Positions 1 to 8,969 of a stretch of DNA of 13,710 bases are shown one piece after another; position 1 is the first letter of the stretch, and the number at the start of each line of letters is the position of its first letter. The notes beneath the pieces are model-generated. The model saw nothing but the letters and a program-made list of their open reading frames with translations. It had not been told where the DNA came from and ran no database searches. This DNA comes from Deinococcus sp. (GTDB lineage: Bacteria > Deinococcota > Deinococci > Deinococcales > Deinococcaceae): the NCBI GenBank assembly GCA_028287665.1, contig JAQBPF010000069.1, forward strand, positions 1 to 13,710. The letters are read 5' to 3'. Both the position numbers and the translations under genes were made by a program.

Positions 1-24
1 ACGCACTCCCCACCCCATTTGCCT

Positions 25-30
25 TATGGT
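25..30 (+). promoter_or_regulatory. Possible -10 box (TATGGT) for leaderless murD transcript
   Basis: TATGGT fits the TANNNT -10 consensus reported for leaderless genes of Deinococcus and ends 8 nt before the murD ATG, so transcription could start at or next to the start codon. No convincing -35 is seen, because only 24 bases precede it. murD could instead be transcribed only from a promoter beyond the window edge. Confidence 0.3.
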
Positions 31-38
31 AGGGCGCA

Positions 39-1376
39 ATGGACGGGCAGCAGGCAGGGCAGCGGGAGCTGAATCGGGCGCAGTTGGGGCGAATTCTCAT
101 TTACGGTTTGGGGCGCAGTGGGCGCGGTGTGGCGCGGTTCCTGGCGGCAGAAGGTCTCCAGGCCGACTGGCTGGACGCCCGCCCTGCCGCCGAAGACACG
201 GCGTTGGTGGCCGACCTGGGCTTTGGCCCCGGCGACCTCTCGCGCCCGTATAGCACGGTGGTCGCGGCCCCCGGCGTGCCGATAGACCATCCCGATCTGC
301 TGACATTGGCGGCACGCGGGGCCGAAATCATTGGCGAGGTGGCGTTGGCGGCTCGCCTGCGACCACAGCTGCCCATGATCGGCATTACGGGCACAGCAGG
401 CAAGGGCAGCACCACCGTTCTGGTGGCCCAGTTGCTGCGGGCCTGCGGGCTGGCGGCGCTGGAAGGCGGCAACATCGACCCACCCCTGCTGGACGTGGTC
501 GACCGGGCTGAAGTCGCGGTGGTGGAACTCTCCAGTTTTCAGCTGGAGCGCGTGCCGGGCTTGCGTCTGCCCGTGGCCGTCATCACCAATCTGGGTATAG
601 ATCACCTGGACCGTCACCGAACCGAGGCCGCCTACCACGCCGCCAAGCTGAACATCACGGCAGGCCAGACGGCAGACGACGTGCTGATCGTGCCTGCGGG
701 CTTACAGGTGCAGACGCGGGCGAAAGTGCAGGCGTTCTCGCCCGAAGCCCTGACCCTGCAAGGTGGCCGCCCCATCCTGCCCGCCGCCGACCTGCCCGAA
801 GGCGTGCATCCCGCCAATGCCGCCGCTGCCGTGCTGGCCGCCGAAGCCATGCTGCTGCATCTGGGCCGCCCGGTGAATCCTGAGCTGTTGGCCGCTGCCC
901 TGCGTTCGGCCCAACCTGTCTCCGGACGCTTTGAGACGGTGGCCCGCATCGGCAACGTGCGCTTTATCGAAGACAGCATCGCCACCCGCACGCTGGCAGT
1001 AGAGGCCGCCCTCCTGCGGGCCACGCCGCCGATTGCCTGGCTGGTGGGCGGACGAGACAAGGGCGCAGATCTGGCCCCGCTGCGGGCGGCTGCACAGGGA
1101 CGGGTGGTCCGGGTGATTGCCTTTGGCGAAGACGGCGAGAAGATGGCCCGCGAATTGAATCTGCCCTTTGAAGTGGTGCAAGGAACAGGCGGTGACGACA
1201 TCGTGCTCAACGCTGCCCGCGCGGGTCTGAAGGCTCTGCAGGGCACGGGCGGTACGGTCCTGTTGGCTCCCATCGGCACCAGCTTCGACCTGTTCAAGGA
1301 TTACAAGGCACGTGGCCTCAGCTTTGCTCGGGCGGCTCAGACCCTGGCGGACGAGCCTGTAGAGGTCAGCGCATGA
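39..1376 (+). CDS. murD: UDP-N-acetylmuramoyl-L-alanine--D-glutamate ligase
   Basis: Cytoplasmic Mur ligase that adds D-glutamate to UDP-MurNAc-L-Ala, using ATP, in peptidoglycan precursor synthesis. The 445-residue length is normal for MurD. An N-terminal Rossmann-like segment (YGLGRSGRG, 22-30) is followed by the ATP loop GITGTAGKGSTT (115-126), the family motif ELSSFQLE (163-170), the metal-site histidine in NLGIDHLDR (H189), a lysine in AAKLNI (K203) at the place of the carbamylated lysine of E. coli MurD, and the C-terminal motifs SGRFE (295-299), GGRDKGAD (337-344) and APIGTSFDLFKDY (410-422). Odd: the loop reads GKGS where most ligases have GK(S/T)T, and DSIATRT (312-318) replaces the usual DSKATN. 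The ATG at 39 follows TATGGT (25-30) by 8 nt, which suits a leaderless start; an AGGG lies 4 nt upstream. Its stop overlaps ftsW by ATGA, so the two are co-translated. Confidence 0.95.
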   Translation: MDGQQAGQRELNRAQLGRILIYGLGRSGRGVARFLAAEGLQADWLDARPAAEDTALVADLGFGPGDLSRPYSTVVAAPGVPIDHPDLLTLAARGAEIIGEVALAARLRPQLPMIGITGTAGKGSTTVLVAQLLRACGLAALEGGNIDPPLLDVVDRAEVAVVELSSFQLERVPGLRLPVAVITNLGIDHLDRHRTEAAYHAAKLNITAGQTADDVLIVPAGLQVQTRAKVQAFSPEALTLQGGRPILPAADLPEGVHPANAAAAVLAAEAMLLHLGRPVNPELLAAALRSAQPVSGRFETVARIGNVRFIEDSIATRTLAVEAALLRATPPIAWLVGGRDKGADLAPLRAAAQGRVVRVIAFGEDGEKMARELNLPFEVVQGTGGDDIVLNAARAGLKALQGTGGTVLLAPIGTSFDLFKDYKARGLSFARAAQTLADEPVEVSA

Positions 1377-2491
1377 GCGTTCAACTGGTGATTGCACAGC
1401 TCTTATTGATGGCTCTGGGGCTGATGGCGGTGGCTGCTGCCAGCCCAGAACTGATCACCGACCATGCCAGCAAAGCGGTCATCGCGCTGCTGGCGACCTT
1501 TGCGGTGGCCCGGATGCGGCCCAAAACACTGCTGAAACTGGGGCCGTGGTTCTGGGGTCTGACGTTGGTGCTGTTGGCACTGGTGTTGTTTGTGGGAGTG
1601 GGCACACAAACCAGTCCTGGCACGCGCCGTTGGCTCGATTTCGGCCCCATCCGCTTCCAGCCGTCCGAGCTGGCCAAGCTGGGCCTTGTGCTGCAACTGG
1701 CCTCCTTCTTTTCTCGCCGGGGCGTGCAGAACAAACTTCTGAGCGCGTCCTTCATGATCATCATTACGACCCTACTGATCATAGGCGAGCCTGATTTGGG
1801 CACCAGTATTCTGACGTTCGGCCTCGGCATCATCTTGATGTACGCTGCTGGCGTCAGGATCGGGAATATCAGTGGTCTGCTGCTGGCACTGGGACTCCTC
1901 GCCATTCCTTTTTTAAACTATTACCTGGAAAAACACCCCTATATCCGCGAACGCTGGTTTGGTCATCAGGCGCGCGGAGAGGGCGAAACCTTGTCGGTGG
2001 GCCTGGATCAGATCGGCATGGCGCACCGCGACCTCAATTCGGGCGGGCTGTGGGGGCTGGGTCCAGATGGGCCGCGTTACTCCTACTTTGCCGCCCATAC
2101 CGACATGATCGTGGCAACGGTGGGGTTCAGCACCGGGCTGCTGGGCGTAACCATGCTGCTGTTTGCCTACTGGCTGATCGTGTCTACAGCCCTGCAGGTG
2201 TCGCAACTCGCCACCCGGATTCGCCCGATGACCCCCGAAATCCACGGGGCCAGCATTCTTGCCACGGGCAGCATGTTCATGGTCGTGGGTCAGGCCTTCG
2301 TGAATCTGGCGGTGGCGGCCGGAATCTTCCCGGTCACGGGTGTGCCGCTGCCACTGGTCAGTTACGGCTTCAGCTCCATGCTCACCATGAGTATCGCTCT
2401 GGGTGTGATCCACGCGGCCATGCGCGAGGTGCGCCGTCACCTGCCTGCCGAAGAAGACGCCCCCGATGTGCTGGCGGTTCCAGCCGACTGA
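1373..2491 (+). CDS. ftsW: SEDS-family lipid II polymerase, FtsW-type
   Basis: Polytopic inner-membrane peptidoglycan glycosyltransferase of the FtsW/RodA/SpoVE family, which polymerises lipid II at the septum with a class B PBP. The 372-residue protein carries TRRWLDFGPIRFQPSELAK (84-102), EPDLGT (139-144), AHTDM (241-245) with the presumed catalytic aspartate D244 (equivalent to D297 of E. coli FtsW), and PVTGVPLPLVSYGFSSML (320-337), with about ten hydrophobic segments. FtsW rather than RodA is inferred from the overlap with murD. Odd: the conserved EELG after HTD(F/M) is replaced by GFSTG (251-255), and SYGGSS is SYGFSS. A GAGG Shine-Dalgarno at 1362-1365 sits within the end of murD. The C-terminal cytoplasmic tail is short and acidic. 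No terminator is evident in the 7 nt before the convergent gene. Confidence 0.93.
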   Translation: MSVQLVIAQLLLMALGLMAVAAASPELITDHASKAVIALLATFAVARMRPKTLLKLGPWFWGLTLVLLALVLFVGVGTQTSPGTRRWLDFGPIRFQPSELAKLGLVLQLASFFSRRGVQNKLLSASFMIIITTLLIIGEPDLGTSILTFGLGIILMYAAGVRIGNISGLLLALGLLAIPFLNYYLEKHPYIRERWFGHQARGEGETLSVGLDQIGMAHRDLNSGGLWGLGPDGPRYSYFAAHTDMIVATVGFSTGLLGVTMLLFAYWLIVSTALQVSQLATRIRPMTPEIHGASILATGSMFMVVGQAFVNLAVAAGIFPVTGVPLPLVSYGFSSMLTMSIALGVIHAAMREVRRHLPAEEDAPDVLAVPAD

Positions 2492-2498
2492 AAGGCCC

Positions 2499-3095
2499 TC
2501 AGGGAAGCGTCCGGGCCGGATAGAGCCAGCGCCGCAGCCCGCGTGACAGCAGGGGCAAGACGGGCCAGTTCAGAAAAATGGTGGACGGGACCACCGTGCT
2601 CAGGATGGCCGCCCACCAGGGCCAGCCTTTGGTCAGTGGCCCCAGCAGCAGCGTAAACAGCAAAATCAGCGGGTAGACGCCCACGATGCCCACCAGGACA
2701 TTCTTCCAGAGGGCGGGAGCAGGGGCGCGGGCAGGGCGGTCAAACCACGCTTCCAGCCCCACCGATTCGCGGTAATCCACCTCGGCTGCCGTAAAGTGCG
2801 GCAACTGCTCCAACGCCCGCGCATACTCCGCCGAGGCCCGCCATGCGGCCAGCGCACCGGGCGAAGCAAAGCGCACCAACGTCACGTACTCGGGCACCGG
2901 GCCGGAAGCGTCGCGCAGCACATGCAGGCCAATAAATCCGGGTTGAAGCCGCTGCAAGGCGTGCAACTCCCGCGCCCAGGCCTCATAGGCGGCCACCTGT
3001 GAAGGCCGGACCCGTTCCGTCACCACCAACGTCACGCCGTCCAATCGGCGCGGAGAGGCGGAATCGGTGGTGGAGAGGTCGGGGGCGTCCGGCAT
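2499..3095 (-). CDS. ABM-domain protein with two C-terminal membrane helices (COG3224-like)
   Basis: The protein combines an antibiotic-biosynthesis-monooxygenase (ABM, dimeric ferredoxin-like) fold at about residues 19-112 with a hydrophobic C-terminus. The ABM part shows VTLVVTERVRP, YEAWARELHALQRLQPGF and YVTLVRFASPGALAAW, then GLEAWFDRP. Two membrane helices follow at about 130-152 and 157-183, with WKNVLVGIVGVYPLILLF and a terminal RRWLYP typical of this membrane-anchored group. No substrate is known; many ABM proteins are not true monooxygenases, so enzymatic activity should not be assumed. I start it at ATG 3095 (198 residues), because TACAGT at 3105-3110 is a good leaderless -10 box. 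A GTG at 3113 would add six residues, but it would lie upstream of that box and has no Shine-Dalgarno. It converges on ftsW with a 7-nt gap. Confidence 0.8.
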   Translation of the reverse strand: MPDAPDLSTTDSASPRRLDGVTLVVTERVRPSQVAAYEAWARELHALQRLQPGFIGLHVLRDASGPVPEYVTLVRFASPGALAAWRASAEYARALEQLPHFTAAEVDYRESVGLEAWFDRPARAPAPALWKNVLVGIVGVYPLILLFTLLLGPLTKGWPWWAAILSTVVPSTIFLNWPVLPLLSRGLRRWLYPARTLP

Positions 3096-3104
3096 AGGGG
3101 AAAT

Positions 3105-3110
3105 ACTGTA
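3105..3110 (-). promoter_or_regulatory. Candidate -10 box (TACAGT) for leaderless ABM-protein mRNA
   Basis: On the minus strand TACAGT is followed by 9 nt and then the ATG at 3095. It matches TANNNT. No clear -35 hexamer is present 17-18 nt upstream, where the sequence is pyrimidine-rich. The placement decides between the ATG at 3095 and the GTG at 3113. Confidence 0.35.
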
Positions 3111-3181
3111 CACCAGGCGGGAGAGAGGGGAAAAGACAGGCGGGAAGTTAAGGGGGGCGGGTGTGAAGTAGAGTGCTTTGC

Positions 3182-3212
3182 AAAACTACAGAGCAGGGGG
3201 AAAACTACGGAG
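3182..3212. repeat. Direct repeat AAAACTAC(A/G)GAG, 19-bp period
   Basis: Two copies, 3182-3193 and 3201-3212, match at 11 of 12 positions and start 19 bp apart, roughly two helical turns. They lie 87-117 bp upstream of the ABM-protein ATG and between that gene and the end of glnN. This could be a regulator site for the minus-strand gene or chance. The rest of 3114-3238 shows no gene. Confidence 0.35.
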
Positions 3213-3238
3213 TGTTCCTGCAGGAGCAGTTCATTTCA

Positions 3239-3269
3239 AAGGGCCAGAACCCCAACGGTTCCGGCCCTT
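3239..3269 (-). terminator. Rho-independent terminator of glnN
   Basis: AAGGGCCAGAACC (3239-3251) pairs with GGTTCCGGCCCTT (3257-3269), 12 of 13 positions, around a 5-nt loop. It sits 36 nt beyond the glnN stop codon in the direction of glnN transcription. The following T-tract on the minus strand is short (CCCTTTG), so efficiency may be moderate. Confidence 0.7.
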
Positions 3270-3304
3270 CACTTTGCAATTCTCAGCTCTGGCTGTTGCT
3301 GCCC

Positions 3305-5461
<2,157 letters not shown>

Positions 5462-5633
5462 GGTGTCTCCCTGTGGATCGGTGGTCGGCCTGGGGTTGAG
5501 GTTCGCTCGGTCTACTGCGTTCGTCCTTGCCTGCGGGTTGCCTGTGGGCCGGATTCTGTGAACTGGGGGCATCCCTGCTTCCCCGGTTCGCCGACGCCTC
5601 AGCCCAGCTGATGAACGCCTGACGCTGCCGCCA

Positions 5634-5663
5634 AGTATAAGAGTGCTTTTGGAAAAGGGTCAA
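5634..5663 (-). promoter_or_regulatory. Sigma-70-type promoter of glnN
   Basis: On the minus strand TTGACC (5658-5663) and TATACT (5634-5639) are separated by 18 bp. Both hexamers match the consensus at five of six positions. Transcription would begin near 5627, leaving an untranslated leader of about 165 nt before the glnN ATG. Confidence 0.75.
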
Positions 5664-5671
5664 CGTGAGAC

Positions 5672-5699
5672 TGTACAAGTTGCACGTCTGGGTTGTACA
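5672..5699. promoter_or_regulatory. Inverted repeat TGTACAA-N14-TTGTACA, likely operator
   Basis: Perfect 7-bp arms at 5672-5678 and 5693-5699, with centres 21 bp apart (two helical turns). A third related half-site, TTGCACG (5680-5686), makes GTACAAgTTGCAC a near-palindrome inside the repeat. It ends 9 bp upstream of the glnN -35 box, an activator-like position, and could also serve glnA. It does not fit the Bacillus GlnR/TnrA site TGTNA-N7-TNACA. Confidence 0.5.
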
Positions 5700-5714
5700 T
5701 CTGGCCAATCACAG

Positions 5715-5743
5715 TGGACAATATGCAGATTGCTCAGCATGTT
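5715..5743 (+). promoter_or_regulatory. Candidate glnA promoter (distal)
   Basis: TGGACA (5715-5720) and CATGTT (5738-5743) are spaced by 17 bp. The -35 is good (five of six), the -10 weak. It would give a leader of about 240 nt. A second candidate, TTGCGC (5876-5881) with 18 bp to TACGGT (5900-5905), lies closer to the gene; I cannot choose between them by eye. Confidence 0.3.
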
Positions 5744-5763
5744 CTGGTTTTTTGTCCCACCTT

Positions 5764-5785
5764 GAGCAGACAAGTTGTGTCTGTT
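5764..5785. promoter_or_regulatory. Palindrome CAGACA-AGTTG-TGTCTG, possible operator
   Basis: CAGACA (5767-5772) and TGTCTG (5778-5783) are inverted around AGTTG; the inner ACAAGTTGT is itself a palindrome. The core ACAAGTTG is identical to that in the repeat 95 bp to the left, which suggests two sites for one regulator in the glnN/glnA control region. Confidence 0.4.
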
Positions 5786-5797
5786 CTGGCTTCAGAG

Positions 5798-5835
5798 GCG
5801 GAGGGCGGGCCACGCTCCGCTGCGGCGTACCGCAG
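5798..5835. repeat. Two adjacent GC-rich hairpins in the glnA upstream region
   Basis: GCGGAG (5798-5803) pairs with CTCCGC (5815-5820), and immediately after it CTGCGG (5820-5825) pairs with CCGCAG (5830-5835) around CGTA. There is no following T-run, so these are not ordinary terminators. They could be a leader structure or a degenerate copy of a dispersed intergenic repeat of the kind known in Deinococcus genomes. Confidence 0.4.
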
Positions 5836-5990
5836 AATGACGAAGCTTGAGGCGTTTCACTTGCTCCTGCACTGCTTGCGCTCAGACCCTGCGGCCCGCT
5901 ACGGTCAGCGCCTACGAACGCTGTTTTCTGGTCGCTTTTAGGTTCTCTACTCTTTGTTTTCCCTGTTTCCCAGCCGGAGGTTTGCCTGCC

Positions 5991-7364
5991 ATGACGCCTG
6001 ATTCCAACCTACATTCTGTTCCGCCGCCCACCGAAGCCGCTGCCATTCTGGCCGAGATGGACGCAGCAGGGGTCAAGTTTTTGCGGCTCCAGTTCACCGA
6101 TATTCTGGGGGCCACCAAAAATGTAGAGGTGCCTCAGTCCCAGTTCGAAAAGGCGCTGCGCGGAGACGTGACCTTTGACGGCAGCAGCGTGGAAGGCTTT
6201 ACGCGCATCGAAGAATCCGACATGTTGCTGCGGCCTGACCTCGGCACCTTTCTGATCTACCCACAGTTTTCGCGGGAAGAAGGCGAACGGGGCAAGGTGG
6301 CCCGCCTGATCTGTGATGTCGCGCTTCCTGACGGCACGCCGTTCGAGGGCGATCCGCGCCGGGTGCTGCGGCGGCAGGTGGAGCGGGCGCGCGCCCTGGG
6401 CTTTGAAATGTTTGTGGGCACCGAACCCGAATTTTTCCTGTTCGAGCGCACGGCGACGGGTGTGGGCAGCACCGTGACCCATGACCGCGCCGGATACTTT
6501 GACCTGGCCCCCATAGATAAGGGCGAGCGCATCCGACGCGAAATCACCAACAAACTGGTGCAGATGGGCTTTGAAATCGAGGCGGCCCACCATGAGGACG
6601 CGCCCGGCCAGCACGAAATTGATTTCCGCTACGCGCCTGCCCTTGAAACCGCTGACCGAATCGCCACGTTTAAGTTTGTGGTCAAACGTGTGGCGCTGGA
6701 ATATGGCCTGCTGGCCAGCTTTCTGCCCAAGCCCCTGCCCGGTGTCAACGGCAGTGGGATGCACTGCCATCTCAGCCTCTTCCGGGACGGTGTGAATACC
6801 TTTGCCGACCCAGACGGCGAACACGGTCTGTCCAATACAGCGCGGCAATTTATCGCGGGCCTGCTGGAACATGCAGGCGGCATGACGGCCATCACCAACC
6901 CACTCGTCAACAGTTACAAGCGGCTGGTGCCGGGCTACGAAGCCCCTGTGAACATCGCGTGGAGCACCAGCAACCGCAGCGCCCTGATCCGGGTGCCCAC
7001 CAAACGCGGCAATTCCACCCGCGCCGAACTGAGAATGCCCGACCCCAGCTGCAACCCCTACCTTGCCCTGGCCGCCATGCTGGCCGCCGGGCTGGACGGG
7101 ATTGCCGAGAAGTTGGAGCCGCCTCCGGCTATCGCCCGCAACATCTACAAGATGACCGTGCGCGAAAAACGCCACCACCGCGTGCGCGAGTTGCCCACCG
7201 ATCTACGCGAGGCTGTGGACGAACTGGAAAAGGACGAGGTGATTGCCGGAGCGTTGGGCGAGCATGTGATGGATCATTTTGTGGAAGCCAAACGGGCCGA
7301 ATGGCGGGACTACAGCACCACAATTCATGCCTGGGAGCTTGACCGCTACCTCGATCTGATCTGA
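5991..7364 (+). CDS. glnA: Glutamine synthetase, type I (GSI-alpha-like)
   Basis: Cytoplasmic dodecameric glutamine synthetase of the common bacterial type. The 457 residues include the beta-grasp domain with FDGSSVEGFTRIEESDM (62-78) and the catalytic domain with GTEPEFFLF (143-151), HHEDAPGQHEIDF (200-212), PLPGVNGSGMHCHLS (248-262), NSYKRLVPGYEAPV (307-320), RAELRMPDPSCNPYLAL (344-360) and AKRAEWRDY (433-441). R72 corresponds to R62 of Bacillus subtilis GlnA, involved in glutamine feedback inhibition. The NLYDLPPEE adenylylation loop of GSI-beta is absent (NIYKMTVREKR, 384-394), so control is likely by feedback and transcription rather than adenylylation. ATG 5991 is preceded by GGAGG (5976-5980) 10 nt upstream; an in-frame extension to 5847 lacks similarity and is rejected. 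Confidence 0.96.
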   Translation: MTPDSNLHSVPPPTEAAAILAEMDAAGVKFLRLQFTDILGATKNVEVPQSQFEKALRGDVTFDGSSVEGFTRIEESDMLLRPDLGTFLIYPQFSREEGERGKVARLICDVALPDGTPFEGDPRRVLRRQVERARALGFEMFVGTEPEFFLFERTATGVGSTVTHDRAGYFDLAPIDKGERIRREITNKLVQMGFEIEAAHHEDAPGQHEIDFRYAPALETADRIATFKFVVKRVALEYGLLASFLPKPLPGVNGSGMHCHLSLFRDGVNTFADPDGEHGLSNTARQFIAGLLEHAGGMTAITNPLVNSYKRLVPGYEAPVNIAWSTSNRSALIRVPTKRGNSTRAELRMPDPSCNPYLALAAMLAAGLDGIAEKLEPPPAIARNIYKMTVREKRHHRVRELPTDLREAVDELEKDEVIAGALGEHVMDHFVEAKRAEWRDYSTTIHAWELDRYLDLI

Positions 7365-7416
7365 AGGCAGGCCGTGTCTCAGGACCGCTGCCAGCCCAGG
7401 CTGAAGACCAGGATGG

Positions 7417-7439
7417 GTGGGCCGTGTCCCCCCACTTTT
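7417..7439 (+). terminator. Weak candidate terminator downstream of glnA
   Basis: GTGGG (7417-7421) can pair with CCCAC (7431-7435), followed directly by TTTT. The stem has only 5 bp and the loop 9 nt, so it is a weak call. It is the only hairpin with a T-run in the 296 bp between glnA and livJ. Confidence 0.3.
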
Positions 7440-7489
7440 CCAAGGTGCCTGTTTCACATTGCATCTAATTGCGCCCAAGCTGGATATTT

Positions 7490-7505
7490 AGGCAACATTT
7501 TGCCT
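7490..7505. repeat. Inverted repeat AGGCAA-CATT-TTGCCT upstream of livJ
   Basis: Perfect 6-bp arms around a 4-nt centre, 63 bp upstream of the livJ -35 box. No T-run follows, so a regulator site is as likely as a terminator for glnA. Confidence 0.35.
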
Positions 7506-7560
7506 CTTACCTGACTATTTTCTGAGTTTTGTTGCGAATGACCGGGGAACCAAATGTGAG

Positions 7561-7596
7561 CAATGCATTGACTTCCCCTAAACCCGTCTCTAGAAT
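7561..7596 (+). promoter_or_regulatory. Strong sigma-70-type promoter of livJ with overlapping palindrome
   Basis: TTGACT (7568-7573) and TAGAAT (7591-7596) are spaced by exactly 17 bp; each matches the consensus at five of six positions. Transcription should start near 7603, about 58 nt before the livJ ATG. The perfect palindrome CAATGCATTG (7561-7570) overlaps the -35 box and could be a repressor or sensor site. Confidence 0.75.
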
Positions 7597-7660
7597 CAAG
7601 CCATCTCAACGCAACGCGTATCAGGCCCCGTGTCTGCCACGTACCAGTCCTGGAGGACGC

Positions 7661-8809
<1,149 letters not shown>

Positions 8810-8819
8810 TCAGCAGTTG

Positions 8820-8845
8820 CCGGGAGGGCTGACTTCCCGGTTTCT
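8820..8845 (+). terminator. First terminator after livJ
   Basis: CCGGGA (8820-8825) pairs with TCCCGG (8835-8840) over a 9-nt loop and is followed by TTTCT. It begins 11 nt after the livJ stop. Moderate stem, short T-run. Confidence 0.6.
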
Positions 8846-8858
8846 ACCTGTATCAGTG

Positions 8859-8890
8859 GGGCCGGGCTTAATGCTCGGCCCTCAATTTTC
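8859..8890 (+). terminator. Second, stronger terminator after livJ
   Basis: GGGCCGGGC (8859-8867) pairs with GCTCGGCCC (8873-8881), nine pairs with one G-T, around TTAAT, followed by TCAATTTTC. Together with the first hairpin it should uncouple livJ from livHMGF or leave only limited read-through. Confidence 0.7.
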
Positions 8891-8951
8891 GGAGCTGGGC
8901 CGCGCCTCAATAGATCAACTTGGTCAACAGTTCGCTAAATGCTCCGAAAAT
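8885..8951. repeat. 11-bp perfect inverted repeat, arms 45 bp apart
   Basis: ATTTTCGGAGC (8885-8895) and GCTCCGAAAAT (8941-8951) are exact reverse complements. The right arm sits just upstream of the TATTTT box at 8958. It may form a long RNA hairpin that extends the terminator zone, or be two operator half-sites. Confidence 0.55.
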
Positions 8952-8957
8952 CGAATC

Positions 8958-8963
8958 TATTTT
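8958..8963 (+). promoter_or_regulatory. Candidate -10 box (TATTTT) for a leaderless small ORF
   Basis: TATTTT matches TANNNT and ends 6 nt before an ATG at 8970, ideal spacing for a leaderless transcript. No good -35 is visible 17 bp upstream (CTAAAT), so the promoter would depend on the -10 or on an activator. Confidence 0.3.
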
Positions 8964-8969
8964 GCACGA

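Larger units (their letters stand above)
5462..5990. promoter_or_regulatory. Divergent control region between glnN and glnA
   Basis: This 529-bp gene-free stretch separates two glutamine synthetases transcribed away from each other. The left third is the roughly 165-nt glnN leader. The middle has a near-consensus glnN promoter, an inverted repeat TGTACAA/TTGTACA just upstream of it, and two palindromes with the core ACAAGTTG (5675-5682 and 5770-5777). The right third has two GC-rich hairpins and a pyrimidine-rich glnA leader. Short open frames here (for example 5693-5941) have no start signal and no recognisable similarity, so I treat the stretch as non-coding. Confidence 0.75.

Noticed and set aside
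5462..5572. N-terminal extension of glnN by 37 residues
   Set aside because: Low-complexity Pro/Arg/Asn-rich sequence without GSIII similarity; ATG 5461 follows AGGGAG at the right distance.
5672..5699. Bacillus-type GlnR/TnrA box
   Set aside because: The fifth base and the spacing do not fit TGTNA-N7-TNACA.
5838..5941. 34-codon frame (MTKLEAFHLLLH...) in the glnA leader as a leader peptide
   Set aside because: It has leucines but no Shine-Dalgarno and no TANNNT box at leaderless spacing, and glutamine, the expected effector, is nearly absent.
5847..5990. N-terminal extension of glnA
   Set aside because: The extra 48 residues are rich in Cys and Phe, lack similarity to glutamine synthetases, and ATG 5991 has a good GGAGG.
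6009..7178. 389-codon minus-strand frame opposite glnA
   Set aside because: Shadow of glnA; no start signal and no recognisable domain.
7529..7660. N-terminal extension of livJ
   Set aside because: It would cover the livJ promoter and place a signal peptide in the interior; ATG 7661 has GGAGG and begins a normal signal peptide.
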